64,000 nt of DNA, taken from positions 2,914,001 through 2,978,000 of the forward strand of contig NZ_CP087997.1 of the NCBI RefSeq assembly GCF_021044565.1, written 5' to 3'. This DNA is from Subtercola endophyticus (lineage in GTDB: Bacteria; Actinomycetota; Actinomycetes; Actinomycetales; Microbacteriaceae). This document shows positions 49,512 through 57,076 of the stretch, piece after piece (position 1 is the first letter of the stretch; the number at the start of each line of letters is the position of its first letter). A program made the translations under genes and the position numbers. The notes below the pieces were generated by a model. The model worked only from the letters and a program-made list of their open reading frames with translations. It had not been told where the DNA came from and ran no database searches.

Positions 49512-50672
49512 ATGGAGCGGGGGTCTGGCGGTCGGGGTGCTGGCGGTCGGGGTGCTGACCGTCTTCCGTTTGCGGCGATCGTCTACAACCCGACCAAGGT
49601 CGACCTGCGCCGGCTGCGTCCGCTCGTCGAGAAGGTGGAGGCCGAGCGCGGCTGGGCACCCAGTCTGTGGGCCGAGACCACCGTCGCCGACCCTGGCGAG
49701 GCAGCCTCGGCACAACTGCTCGCGCACGTGCCGACACCGAGCGTGCTGATCGCCGTCGGGGGCGACGGAACCGTCAGCGCGGTCGCCCAGGCGCTGGTGT
49801 CGCGAACTTCGCAGAGCTCGCAACGGCTTCAGGGCGCAGGCGCTTCCGTCTCGCGCGACGGTGCGGTTGAGCATCCGGCCCCCGCTTTGCCAGCAGGTGA
49901 GCAGGTGACTGCCCCCGACACTCGTGAACTCTCGGTGGGGGTGCCGCTGGGCATCCTGCCGGCCGGAACCACCAACTTGTTCGCGCGGGCTCTCGGGCTT
50001 CCGTTGCGCAGCCACAAGAAAGCCCTGCTCGCCGCGTTCAGCGACACGGTTCGCACCGTCGACGTGGGGCGAGTGGATGCCCGGCTCGAGTCGGGCGCAA
50101 CGCTGAGCCGCGCGTTCATGGTCATGGCAGGTATGGGCGTCGACGCCCAGATGGTGGTCAACACCTCGGCGCGGGGCAAGAGCGCGCTCGGCTGGACAGG
50201 GTACATCGCCGCCATTGTGGGCTCGTTCGTGACGAATCGCCGCTTCGACCTCTCGTACACGCTCGACGGAGACGCTCTCGCTGCCGCCCCGGCGCACACG
50301 ATCGTGGTGGGCAATGCGGGGGTGCTGCCGGCGGGCATCCGCATGATTCCGGGGGCGCGCATCGACGACGGGCTGCTCGATGTGGTCGTACTGCGCCCGA
50401 GCGGATTCGCGCAGTGGACCCACGCGCTCGGCTGGTTCGTGCGCACCAACACTCCCGCGCTTCCACGCCGGGCCGCGGGCCGGGCAGCGGCCGACGGCTC
50501 TGCGCCCGTGGTGTCGGCCGCGGTGACACACTCGCGCGCGACCACCGTGTCGTGGTCTGCCGGCCCCGCCCAAGACTTCGAGATCGACGGCGAGCACCTC
50601 GGCCGCGTCACCTCTGCCGACGCCCACATCGAGCCCGCCGCCCTGCGCGTGCGCGGCAGCGTCGCGCCGTGA
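49512..50672 (+). CDS. Diacylglycerol kinase/sphingosine kinase-like protein
   Basis: 386 residues of the DAGK catalytic family: VYNPTK at the N-terminus, IAVGGDGTVSAVAQ (ATP-binding GGDGT), LGILPAGTTNLFAR and DDGLLDVVVLRP. A 50-residue low-complexity stretch interrupts the first domain. It would phosphorylate a diacyl- or alkyl-acyl-glycerol or a similar lipid alcohol. ATG 49512 lies three bases after the diiron gene stop and begins with a Gly-Arg-rich segment; a later start is possible. It closes the lipid cluster. Confidence 0.87.
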   Translation: MERGSGGRGAGGRGADRLPFAAIVYNPTKVDLRRLRPLVEKVEAERGWAPSLWAETTVADPGEAASAQLLAHVPTPSVLIAVGGDGTVSAVAQALVSRTSQSSQRLQGAGASVSRDGAVEHPAPALPAGEQVTAPDTRELSVGVPLGILPAGTTNLFARALGLPLRSHKKALLAAFSDTVRTVDVGRVDARLESGATLSRAFMVMAGMGVDAQMVVNTSARGKSALGWTGYIAAIVGSFVTNRRFDLSYTLDGDALAAAPAHTIVVGNAGVLPAGIRMIPGARIDDGLLDVVVLRPSGFAQWTHALGWFVRTNTPALPRRAAGRAAADGSAPVVSAAVTHSRATTVSWSAGPAQDFEIDGEHLGRVTSADAHIEPAALRVRGSVAP

Positions 50673-50783
50673 CCCCGGTTGCATGAGAGCTCGTCGTGAC
50701 GTATGCTCAATTCAGCGGTTGGCTCTAGCCGACCGAAGTGAACTCGGTAGCCTTCCGGACGGTCGGTGAGCCGAGTTTCGCGC

Positions 50784-51434
50784 TTAACGGGTGCTCGCCG
50801 ATCCGCGTTGCGACGTAGGTTCGTCGACATCGACATCGACATCGACTGAGCACGTAATCAGCGGCGAGACTCGTCGGCGCCAATCGCCTCCTCGAGCTAC
50901 ACACCACGCGACAGCGTCGGAAACCCACAAAAGCGGTTCGTCTGCCGATGTCTCGTGTCCATATGTCGCGTGCGACGCGGAACGCGATTTCGTCAATTCG
51001 TGAAACAGAATGCGGCGGTCGAACTTTTCAATGGAGTAGTCGCGTTCGAGAATGATTCTGCTGACGTGCGACTGCACTGCGTAACGCGCCACCGCAGCTA
51101 GACATCGCTCTCGCGCGACCAGCTCGTCTTTTTCATCGCTGCGGTAGACGGTCACCGACAGGTTCAGCTGTGCGAACTGCGAGAGAATAAGCCGACGACG
51201 CGAATCCCCCTCTTTCACAAAGTGAACGCGACGCTGCCCGGATTTTCGGAGCCGTGCTACGGCCTTTCTGGCGTCTGCACAACGACCCTCCGAGACCTGC
51301 GTCGCAACGATGAAGTAGCTGCTTCCCTTGCTCTCATCGAGAAAGAGAACGGTCACGTCGTGGCACCTCTCCTGGTCCGGCCGCTCGACCGGTGCGCGCG
51401 GCAGATCAACCTTATCTGAGCGTTGCTCACTCAT
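50784..51434 (-). CDS. DUF3800-like protein (RNase H-fold)
   Basis: 216 residues. VTVLFLDESKGSSYF matches the DUF3800 Asp-Glu-Ser motif, HFVKEGDSRR, ILERDYSIEKFD and the C-proximal VSDAVAWCVARGGDWRR match the second acidic region. Family members are predicted nucleases often near mobile or defence genes. The C-terminus ends in a VDVDVDVDE run encoded by a six-base repeat. ATG 51434 has CAGG eight bases upstream; an ATG at 51449 adds five residues. It is divergent from recQ, starting 35 bases away. Confidence 0.72.
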   Translation of the reverse strand: MSEQRSDKVDLPRAPVERPDQERCHDVTVLFLDESKGSSYFIVATQVSEGRCADARKAVARLRKSGQRRVHFVKEGDSRRRLILSQFAQLNLSVTVYRSDEKDELVARERCLAAVARYAVQSHVSRIILERDYSIEKFDRRILFHELTKSRSASHATYGHETSADEPLLWVSDAVAWCVARGGDWRRRVSPLITCSVDVDVDVDEPTSQRGSASTR

Positions 51435-51457
51435 TTCTGACCTGTGCATAAGGTGAG

Positions 51458-51463
51458 TAGCCT
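51458..51463 (+). promoter_or_regulatory. -10 box of leaderless recQ promoter
   Basis: TAGCCT, six bases before GTG 51470. Confidence 0.5.
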
Positions 51464-51469
51464 CAGATT

Positions 51470-53269
51470 GTGGGCAATGCGACGAGCGCAGAGGGCGACC
51501 ACGAGGTGGCGCGGGTCGCACGCGAGGTGTTCGGGTGGGGCGCGCTGCGGTCCGGGCTCGGTGAGGCGATGCGCACACTCATCGAGGGGCGGGATGTGCT
51601 GGCGATCATGCCGACGGGGTACGGCAAGTCGTCGATCTATGAGGTCACGGGCACGGTGCTCGGCGGTGTGACGATCGTGGTGTCACCGCTCATCGCGCTG
51701 CAAGAAGATCAGGTGCGCACGCTCACGGCGGTAGCAGATGCTCCCCCGGCCGTCGCCGTCAACTCGAGCCATGGGCAGGCCGCCGCCCGGGCCGCCTGGC
51801 GGCGCATCGAGCAAGGGCGGGCGGGGTTCATCTTTCTCGCTCCCGAGCAGTTGGCGAATGAGGATGTACGAGACCGGCTCCGCGCCCTGCCGGTCAGGCT
51901 GTTCGTGGTCGACGAGGCGCACTGCGTCTCCTCGTGGGGGCACGACTTCAGGCCGGACTACCTGCAGTTGGGCGACGCGATCGAGACTCTCGGGCATCCA
52001 CCCGTCTTGGCGATGACGGCGACCGGGGCGTCTCCGGTGCGCGACGAGATCGTCGAGCGGCTGGGGCTCACGAACCACCGGCTGATCGCGCGCGGCTTCG
52101 ACCGGCCGAACCTGCATCTCGCGGTAGTGCGGCACGAGACAGACGCCGACAAGCGGCGGTCCGTGCGCGAGCAGGTCGAGCGGCTCGAGGGCGTCGGTCT
52201 CATCTACGTTCCCACCCGCCACGACACGCAGCTGTACTCGGGCGAGTTGGTTGAGGCGGGCATCCGCTCGGCCGGCTACAACGGCGGAATGCCTGCATCC
52301 GAGCGCGAAGAAGTTTACGAGCGGTTCATCGCCGACGAGCTCGACGTGGTGGTCGCGACCAGCGCATTCGGAATGGGAATCGACAAGTCCGACGTGAGAT
52401 TCGTCGTGCACGCGGCCGTCACCGACTCGATCGACAGCTACTACCAGGAGATCGGCCGCGCGGGCCGTGACGGCGAAGCCGCGAACGTCACCCTGCACTA
52501 CCGGCCAGAAGACTTCGCGCTCACGAGCTTCTTCGAGGGCGGCGCACCCGACGACGCCCAGGTGCGCCGGATGTTCGGGGCCATCGCCGAGCATCCGGGG
52601 CTCTCACGGGCCGAACTCGCCACCGAACTCGATACGCACGAGCGCGCCATCACCCGGCTGCTCGGCCTGCTCGAAGACGCCGGGGTGGTCGTGGCGGCGG
52701 CGGATGGTCTGACCGCCGCCACTGCAACCGGCACCGCCGTTCTGGGCACCGCCGTGCCGGGCACCGCCGTGCCGGGCACCGCCGTTCTGGACACCGCCGT
52801 GCCGGGCACCGCCGTGCCGGCCAGCACCGGCCCGGCCAGCACGGGCCTGGGCAGCACCGGCACGATCACCGCCGACGAGGCCGTCGCCCGCACCGCGCAG
52901 CACGCCGCCTCACGCCAGCGGGTCGAGCACTCGCGGGCCGCGATGATGCGGGAGTACGCCGAGACGCGCTCGTGCCGGCGCCAGGTGCTGCTCGGCTACT
53001 TCGGCGAGAATCTGCCCGAGCCGTGCGGCAACTGCGACACCTGCGACTCGGGCAGCGCCTACGAGCACGCTGAATCGACAGCCCGCGCGTCGTTCGCGGT
53101 CGATGAGCACGTCACCCACGCCTCCTGGGGCGACGGCGTGGTGATGCGGGTAGAGGCCGACCGGATCACCGTGTTCTTCGAACGAGAGGGATACCGCGTG
53201 CTCTCCATCGCAGATGCCACGCGCTTTCATCTGCTGAGCGTGACCCCTTCGGCACCACCCACGCAGTGA
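51470..53269 (+). CDS. RecQ-family ATP-dependent DNA helicase
   Basis: 599 residues. Walker A MPTGYGKSS, VVSPLIALQEDQ, DEAH box FVVDEAHCVSSWGHDFRPDY, motif V ATSAFGMGIDKSDVRF and motif VI YQEIGRAGRDG are all present. The RecQ zinc site is CRRQVLLGYFG with CGNCDTC. There is no HRDC domain, so it is a short RecQ. Between the helicase core and the zinc region (about residues 418-464) is a GTAVP pentapeptide repeat encoded by a 15-base minisatellite. The GTG at 51470 follows a -10 box by six bases. Confidence 0.92.
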   Translation: MGNATSAEGDHEVARVAREVFGWGALRSGLGEAMRTLIEGRDVLAIMPTGYGKSSIYEVTGTVLGGVTIVVSPLIALQEDQVRTLTAVADAPPAVAVNSSHGQAAARAAWRRIEQGRAGFIFLAPEQLANEDVRDRLRALPVRLFVVDEAHCVSSWGHDFRPDYLQLGDAIETLGHPPVLAMTATGASPVRDEIVERLGLTNHRLIARGFDRPNLHLAVVRHETDADKRRSVREQVERLEGVGLIYVPTRHDTQLYSGELVEAGIRSAGYNGGMPASEREEVYERFIADELDVVVATSAFGMGIDKSDVRFVVHAAVTDSIDSYYQEIGRAGRDGEAANVTLHYRPEDFALTSFFEGGAPDDAQVRRMFGAIAEHPGLSRAELATELDTHERAITRLLGLLEDAGVVVAAADGLTAATATGTAVLGTAVPGTAVPGTAVLDTAVPGTAVPASTGPASTGLGSTGTITADEAVARTAQHAASRQRVEHSRAAMMREYAETRSCRRQVLLGYFGENLPEPCGNCDTCDSGSAYEHAESTARASFAVDEHVTHASWGDGVVMRVEADRITVFFEREGYRVLSIADATRFHLLSVTPSAPPTQ

Positions 53270-53325
53270 CGGTGCGCGTGTACGCTGCCAGTGCACGACC
53301 CGTCACGCACAAAGGAGCAGCAACG

Positions 53326-53616
53326 ATGACCACCGTCAAGAAGCCCGTCGGCATGAGCAACAACCACTTCGATACGCTTTCGCAGATCTTTCAGCACCCC
53401 ACGAGCCACAACATCGAGTGGCGCGCCGTGCTCTCGCTGCTCGAAGAGCTCGGCACCGCCGAGGAGCGGCACGACGGCAAGTTCCACGTGACACTGGGCG
53501 ACGAAACCGAGATCTTCGACCGGCCGCGCGACAAAGACATCGACGTGCAGATGGTGGTCGACCTGCGCCGGATGCTCAGCGGCGCCGGTTACGGACCCGA
53601 GCCCACCGAAGCCTGA
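53326..53616 (+). CDS. Conserved small protein, HicA-like
   Basis: 96 residues: SNNHFDTLSQIFQHPTSHNIEWRAVLSLLEELGT, then HDGKFHVTLGDETEIFDRPRDKDID. The DGKFxVTLGxET/DRPRxKDID pattern recalls a double-stranded RNA-binding-like HicA fold; there is no adjacent HicB-type gene, so a toxin role is doubtful. ATG 53326 has AAAGGAG eight bases upstream. A strong stem-loop follows 50 bases after the stop. Confidence 0.7.
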   Translation: MTTVKKPVGMSNNHFDTLSQIFQHPTSHNIEWRAVLSLLEELGTAEERHDGKFHVTLGDETEIFDRPRDKDIDVQMVVDLRRMLSGAGYGPEPTEA

Positions 53617-53666
53617 GCCGTCTCGCCGGCTGCGGCGGTCGGCGGCAGGCGCGCGACAGCGACACT

Positions 53667-53708
53667 TTCGGACGAGATGAGCCGCCGGGGCGGCCGCTCT
53701 CGTCCGAA
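53667..53708. repeat. Perfect 11-bp stem-loop
   Basis: TTCGGACGAGA (53667-53677) and TCTCGTCCGAA (53698-53708) with a GC-rich, partly paired 20-base interior. There is no U-tract, so it may be a processing or retro-regulatory structure, or a weak terminator, between two co-directional genes. Confidence 0.7.
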
Positions 53709-53752
53709 GACGTCGCTCTCAATGGCGCCGGGCGGCGCCGGGCGGGCGACGA

Positions 53753-53758
53753 TAGGGT
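53753..53758 (+). promoter_or_regulatory. -10 box of second histidine phosphatase gene
   Basis: TAGGGT, seven bases before ATG 53766. GGAGGGG fills the gap and could also serve as a ribosome binding site if transcription starts further upstream. Confidence 0.4.
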
Positions 53759-53765
53759 GGAGGGG

Positions 53766-54434
53766 ATGCGGTTATTACTGATTCGACACGGCCAGACGAT
53801 CGACAATGTGCGCGGGGCACTCGGAACCGTCGTTCCGGGCCCGCCGCTCACCGAGCTGGGTGAGACGCAGGCGGCGGCGATTCCCGGGGCACTCGAGGGC
53901 GAGCGGATCGACGCGATCTACGTGTCGACGATGCTGCGCACCCACCTCACGGCGGCACCTCTCGCTGCGGCACGCGGGCTCGCGCCGGTCGTGGTCGACG
54001 GCCTGCAGGAGATCGACGCCGGCAGCCTCGAGCAGCGCAATGACGAGGATGCAATCCGCGCGTACATGGGTACGATCTTCGCCTGGTGGACCGACTTCTC
54101 GGCCCGCATTCCGGGCGGCGAAGACGGCGCCGAGTTCTACGGCAGATACGACGGCGCGATCGAATCCATCGCGCGAAAGCACGCGGGCGAGCCCAACAGC
54201 ACCGTCGCGATCGTCAGCCACGGGGCCGCGATCAGGGCGTGGGCCTCGTTCACGTCGCAGAATCTCGACGCGGACTTCAGCCGCGAGCATCCGCTCGAGA
54301 ACACCGGCATGGTGATGCTCGAAGGCTCGCCCGACGCGGGCTGGGTCACCACCGAGTGGGCCGGCGAACCGCTCGGCGGCGCTCAGCTCGAAGACCAGGC
54401 CGCACCCGACCCTACGGGCGAGGCGACGGCCTGA
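53766..54434 (+). CDS. Histidine phosphatase family protein
   Basis: 222 residues: LLLIRHGQTIDNVRG (phosphohistidine), STMLRTHLTAAPLA, EIDAGSLEQRND and IVSHGAAIRAW (second His). It resembles cofactor-independent small-molecule phosphatases of the PhoE/GpmB type; the substrate is unknown. The disordered C-terminus is rich in Gly, Ala and Asp. It is not closely similar to the phosphatase at 15661-16305. Confidence 0.9.
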   Translation: MRLLLIRHGQTIDNVRGALGTVVPGPPLTELGETQAAAIPGALEGERIDAIYVSTMLRTHLTAAPLAAARGLAPVVVDGLQEIDAGSLEQRNDEDAIRAYMGTIFAWWTDFSARIPGGEDGAEFYGRYDGAIESIARKHAGEPNSTVAIVSHGAAIRAWASFTSQNLDADFSREHPLENTGMVMLEGSPDAGWVTTEWAGEPLGGAQLEDQAAPDPTGEATA

Positions 54435-54494
54435 CCGGATGCCCGGCGAGACGCCGACCCACACATTCGGATGCCCGGGGCAGGGTGACGCAGA

Positions 54495-54707
54495 CTACTC
54501 GTCGACCCCGACCAGAACGTCGGACGCCTTGATGACGGCATAGGCAGCCGACCCGACCGTGAGCCCGAGGTCGTCGACGGCCTCGTTCGTGATCGACGCG
54601 GTGACGATGGCGCCGCCGCCGATGTCGATTCGTACGTGCGAGGTGGTGGCACCCTTCGTCACTTCGACGATGGTGCCGGTGAGCTGGTTGCGTGCGCTGA
54701 GCTTCAT
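54495..54707 (-). CDS. Mop/TOBE-domain molybdate-binding protein (molbindin)
   Basis: 70 residues, a single Mop domain: MKLSARNQLTGTIVEVTKGATTSHVRID-type start, then IVTASITNEAVDDLGL and AAYAVIKASDVLVG. Such proteins oligomerise to store or sense molybdate or tungstate. ATG 54707 has GAAGGA eight bases upstream. It fits the Mo-cofactor genes 3 kb away, although the SipW operon lies between. Confidence 0.93.
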   Translation of the reverse strand: MKLSARNQLTGTIVEVTKGATTSHVRIDIGGGAIVTASITNEAVDDLGLTVGSAAYAVIKASDVLVGVDE

Positions 54708-54734
54708 GGGGTTCCTTCTTTCGCTGCCTCGACC

Positions 54735-54898
54735 CTAGGGTGTGATGCTGAACTCTGCACCGGCTACGCGGCGCGTCTCGTGGCGGCCTGCAGCGTTCTC
54801 ATCGTCGGCCGCACTTCCAGTGCGACCTCCTCTTCGGCCTTGCAGGCCACCACGATCCGAGCCGCTCGCTCAGCACAGAGTTCAGCATCACACCCTAG
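54735..54898. mobile_element. 164-bp MITE-like element with perfect 23-bp terminal inverted repeats
   Basis: The arms 54735-54757 (CTAGGGTGTGATGCTGAACT then CTG) and 54876-54898 are exact reverse complements. Inside, about 25 further bases on each side pair with some 85% identity, and the centre has the hairpin CGCACT-TCC-AGTGCG. The ends are flanked by CTAG/TA, compatible with a TA or CTAG target duplication. No ORF is inside. The right arm supplies the last codons and the stop of the SipW-like gene. Confidence 0.7.
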
Positions 54899-55571
54899 CG
54901 GCCTTGCGCTTGCGGCGTCGGTCGCGCAGCTCGGAGATGCCCATGAAGATCGCGTAGCCGAATAAGAGCACCACCAGGGCGGGAACGATGAACGCCCGCG
55001 ACGGCCCGGTGATCCAGGTATTGACGTACCCGATCCACGGAATGTCGTACCAGAGCACGCCGCGAATCTGCACCTGCTGAACGGGGTTCGGGTCGGCCAG
55101 GTCGTTGTTGTCACCCTTCGTGATGAACGTGGTGCTGCCGTCGCTCGCGATAGTGCGGGAGACGACCCGGTGGCTCACCACAGCCGGCTTGCCCGAATCG
55201 ATCTGATAGGTCACGACCTGGCCGATGCGGATGTCGTCGACGTCGACGGGGCGGATGACGATGAGTGTGCCCGGCGGCAGCCCCGGTTCCATCGACTGGG
55301 TGAGCACCGTCAGCGCCTCGCCCCCGCTCAGCTTGGGAATCACGATGACGACCACCGCGATGGCCAGAATCAGAATGAGCACCGCCACACTGAGGGCCGA
55401 GCCGAGGTAGTAGAGAAAGCTGCGCTCGGGCGGCAGAAAACGGTGCCGCGGGCCCTTCGGCACGGCGGCAGCGGCAGCGGCGGAAGCACCGGTGGAAGCG
55501 GCACCACCACCAGTACCACCGGTGGAAGCGGCACTGCGGTCACCGGCGGCAGAGGATGCGTCGAGCGTCAT
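54888..55571 (-). CDS. SipW/ER-type signal peptidase I
   Basis: 227 residues with a disordered 45-residue N-terminus, a membrane helix at about 55-78, catalytic Ser93 in TQSMEPG, His134 in VVSHRVV (His replacing the Lys of ordinary bacterial enzymes, as in SipW), FITKGDNND with Asp154, and a second helix near the C-terminus. SipW enzymes process TasA-type fibre proteins. Its start overlaps the preceding gene by four bases. The final residues and stop codon lie in the terminal arm of the 164-bp inverted-repeat element, so the C-terminus may have been altered. Confidence 0.88.
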   Translation of the reverse strand: MTLDASSAAGDRSAASTGGTGGGAASTGASAAAAAAVPKGPRHRFLPPERSFLYYLGSALSVAVLILILAIAVVVIVIPKLSGGEALTVLTQSMEPGLPPGTLIVIRPVDVDDIRIGQVVTYQIDSGKPAVVSHRVVSRTIASDGSTTFITKGDNNDLADPNPVQQVQIRGVLWYDIPWIGYVNTWITGPSRAFIVPALVVLLFGYAIFMGISELRDRRRKRKAARV

Positions 55572-56497
55572 GCGGGGCAGTTCACGTGCTCGAGGATGAC
55601 GCCGATGATGCCCGCGTTGCCGGTGAGCGTGATGGGCAGGCCCGGCGACGTCGTGCCGTACTGCGTCTCGGTCGCCTTCACCAGAAGCGCCTGGGGGCTC
55701 ACCCCGAGGTCGGCCCACATCACGTCGACGCTGGTCGTCGTGCTCGACTTCATCACCGTGCCGGCCGGCGAGCGGACGAGCTGGTAGCTCAGTCCCGTGC
55801 CCGTCGTGCCCGCTGTCGGCGCCGTCCACGACAGCGTCACGTACGACTGAAGCAACCCGAGAATCAACTGGGTTTTCGGCGTGCAGGTGAGCCCCGACGG
55901 ATCCGCCGTGCGGAAAACGCTCTGGGTGAAGGCCGCGCCGGGTGCCGCCGCGCTCCATTGGGTGCCCACCCGGCCCGTCATCGTCAACGTCACGGCCGAC
56001 GAGAGACCCTGCGATGCTGCGACCGTCGTGCCGAGGCTCGTGGCGGCGCAGAGCACGAAACTCGCGGCGGGCACGGCGCTGGTCGCCGCGCCCGGCAGGG
56101 CGGGCAGCGCAGCCAGTGTTCCGGTCGTGGCCACGCCGGCCCCGGTCGGCACGGTTGCCTGGCAGACGCCGCCCACGGCCATCCACAATGACAGAGTCAC
56201 GTTCGCTGCCGGAAGCGTTCCGGTGAGCGCCGCCGAGAGCGTGTAGGCGAGGGGTGCGGTGCCGGTGTTAGTCACGGTGAGCGGCGCGACGATGACGGGC
56301 GAGGCCGCCGCGACCTGGAACTTATAGCTCGTGGCGAGCGCGCTGGTTCCGGTCAGGGTGGAGGTAGCAGTCGCCGCTGTCGACGCGGCCGAGAGGTTCT
56401 GCGGGCCCGCCGTCCAGCTCGCCGAGGCGCCGCTGGAGGCGAAAAACACCAGAAAGACCACAAGAACACCCAGTGTCGCCAGGCGCGCGCGGTTCAC
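55568..56497 (-). CDS. Exported Ala/Thr-rich protein, probable SipW substrate
   Basis: 309 residues. A signal-like helix (LATLGVLVVFLVFFASSGASASW) is followed by the alternate-type cleavage region SASWTAGPQN. The rest is Thr/Ser/Ala-rich beta structure in two parts, the second (from about residue 215) resembling an Ig/fibronectin-like domain (LSYQLVRSPAGT). Two cysteines at each end could form a disulfide. It is translationally coupled to sipW downstream and to the gene upstream, which points to a cell-surface or fibre component. Confidence 0.72.
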   Translation of the reverse strand: MNRARLATLGVLVVFLVFFASSGASASWTAGPQNLSAASTAATATSTLTGTSALATSYKFQVAAASPVIVAPLTVTNTGTAPLAYTLSAALTGTLPAANVTLSLWMAVGGVCQATVPTGAGVATTGTLAALPALPGAATSAVPAASFVLCAATSLGTTVAASQGLSSAVTLTMTGRVGTQWSAAAPGAAFTQSVFRTADPSGLTCTPKTQLILGLLQSYVTLSWTAPTAGTTGTGLSYQLVRSPAGTVMKSSTTTSVDVMWADLGVSPQALLVKATETQYGTTSPGLPITLTGNAGIIGVILEHVNCPA

Positions 56498-57057
56498 GGC
56501 TGCGTTCCGTCGATGGTCACGATCACGGTGGCGCTGAGGTTCTGCGCCGTGTTGTCCGCGCTGGTCGCGAGAGCGATCGAGACGCAGAGCGGAGCGCTCG
56601 AACCGGCTGCGACGGTGGTGGCGAGCGATCCTGCGGCCCACGTAGCGGCTGTGCCCGTCCAGGTGGGCGTCACGGTGCCGGCCGTGCACGCTGCGGCGGT
56701 TCCCGGCCCGACACCGATGGTGAGGGCCGAGCTGAAGGCGGTGGCGGGCGTTCCCGCCGAGAGCCCGGTGACGCGCAGGGCCAACGGCGTGTTGCCGGTG
56801 TTGGCCAGCGTGACTGCACCCGTCACTGTTCCTCCCGGGTACAGCCTCGCGGTCGACATGGCGAGCGCCGAGCTGACCGAGAGCGCCGCGGTGCCCGATT
56901 GCACGCTGACGGGGCCGCTGGCGTTCGCCGATGAATTCCAGAGCGCGAACGTTCCGCCCGCGCCCAGCACCGCAGCCACGACGATCGCCCCCGCCGTGAT
57001 GGCGGCGAAGGCGAACGTTCGAGGTACGGAACCGGCGGTGCGGGCGGAACGGGCCAC
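56494..57057 (-). CDS. TasA/camelysin-like exported protein
   Basis: 187 residues: an N-terminal helix (TFAFAAITAGAIVVAAVLGAG) followed by TFALWNSSANASG, the alternate-type signal typical of SipW substrates. The mature part is a beta-rich domain with LYPGGTVTGAVTLANTGNTPL, which recalls the WxPG-type motif of TasA relatives, and three cysteines. The start codon is probably a GTG at 57057. It overlaps the following gene by four bases. Confidence 0.75.
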   Translation of the reverse strand: MARSARTAGSVPRTFAFAAITAGAIVVAAVLGAGGTFALWNSSANASGPVSVQSGTAALSVSSALAMSTARLYPGGTVTGAVTLANTGNTPLALRVTGLSAGTPATAFSSALTIGVGPGTAAACTAGTVTPTWTGTAATWAAGSLATTVAAGSSAPLCVSIALATSADNTAQNLSATVIVTIDGTQP

Positions 57058-57076
57058 GAAAGAGCCGCGGTTCGAG

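Noticed and set aside
48213..50684. 823-codon minus-strand open frame across PlsC, diiron and DAG-kinase genes
   Set aside because: Composition and position are those of an antisense shadow; the plus-strand proteins have complete catalytic motifs.
53326..53616. HicA-like gene as part of a toxin-antitoxin pair
   Set aside because: No HicB-type gene lies next to it on either strand.
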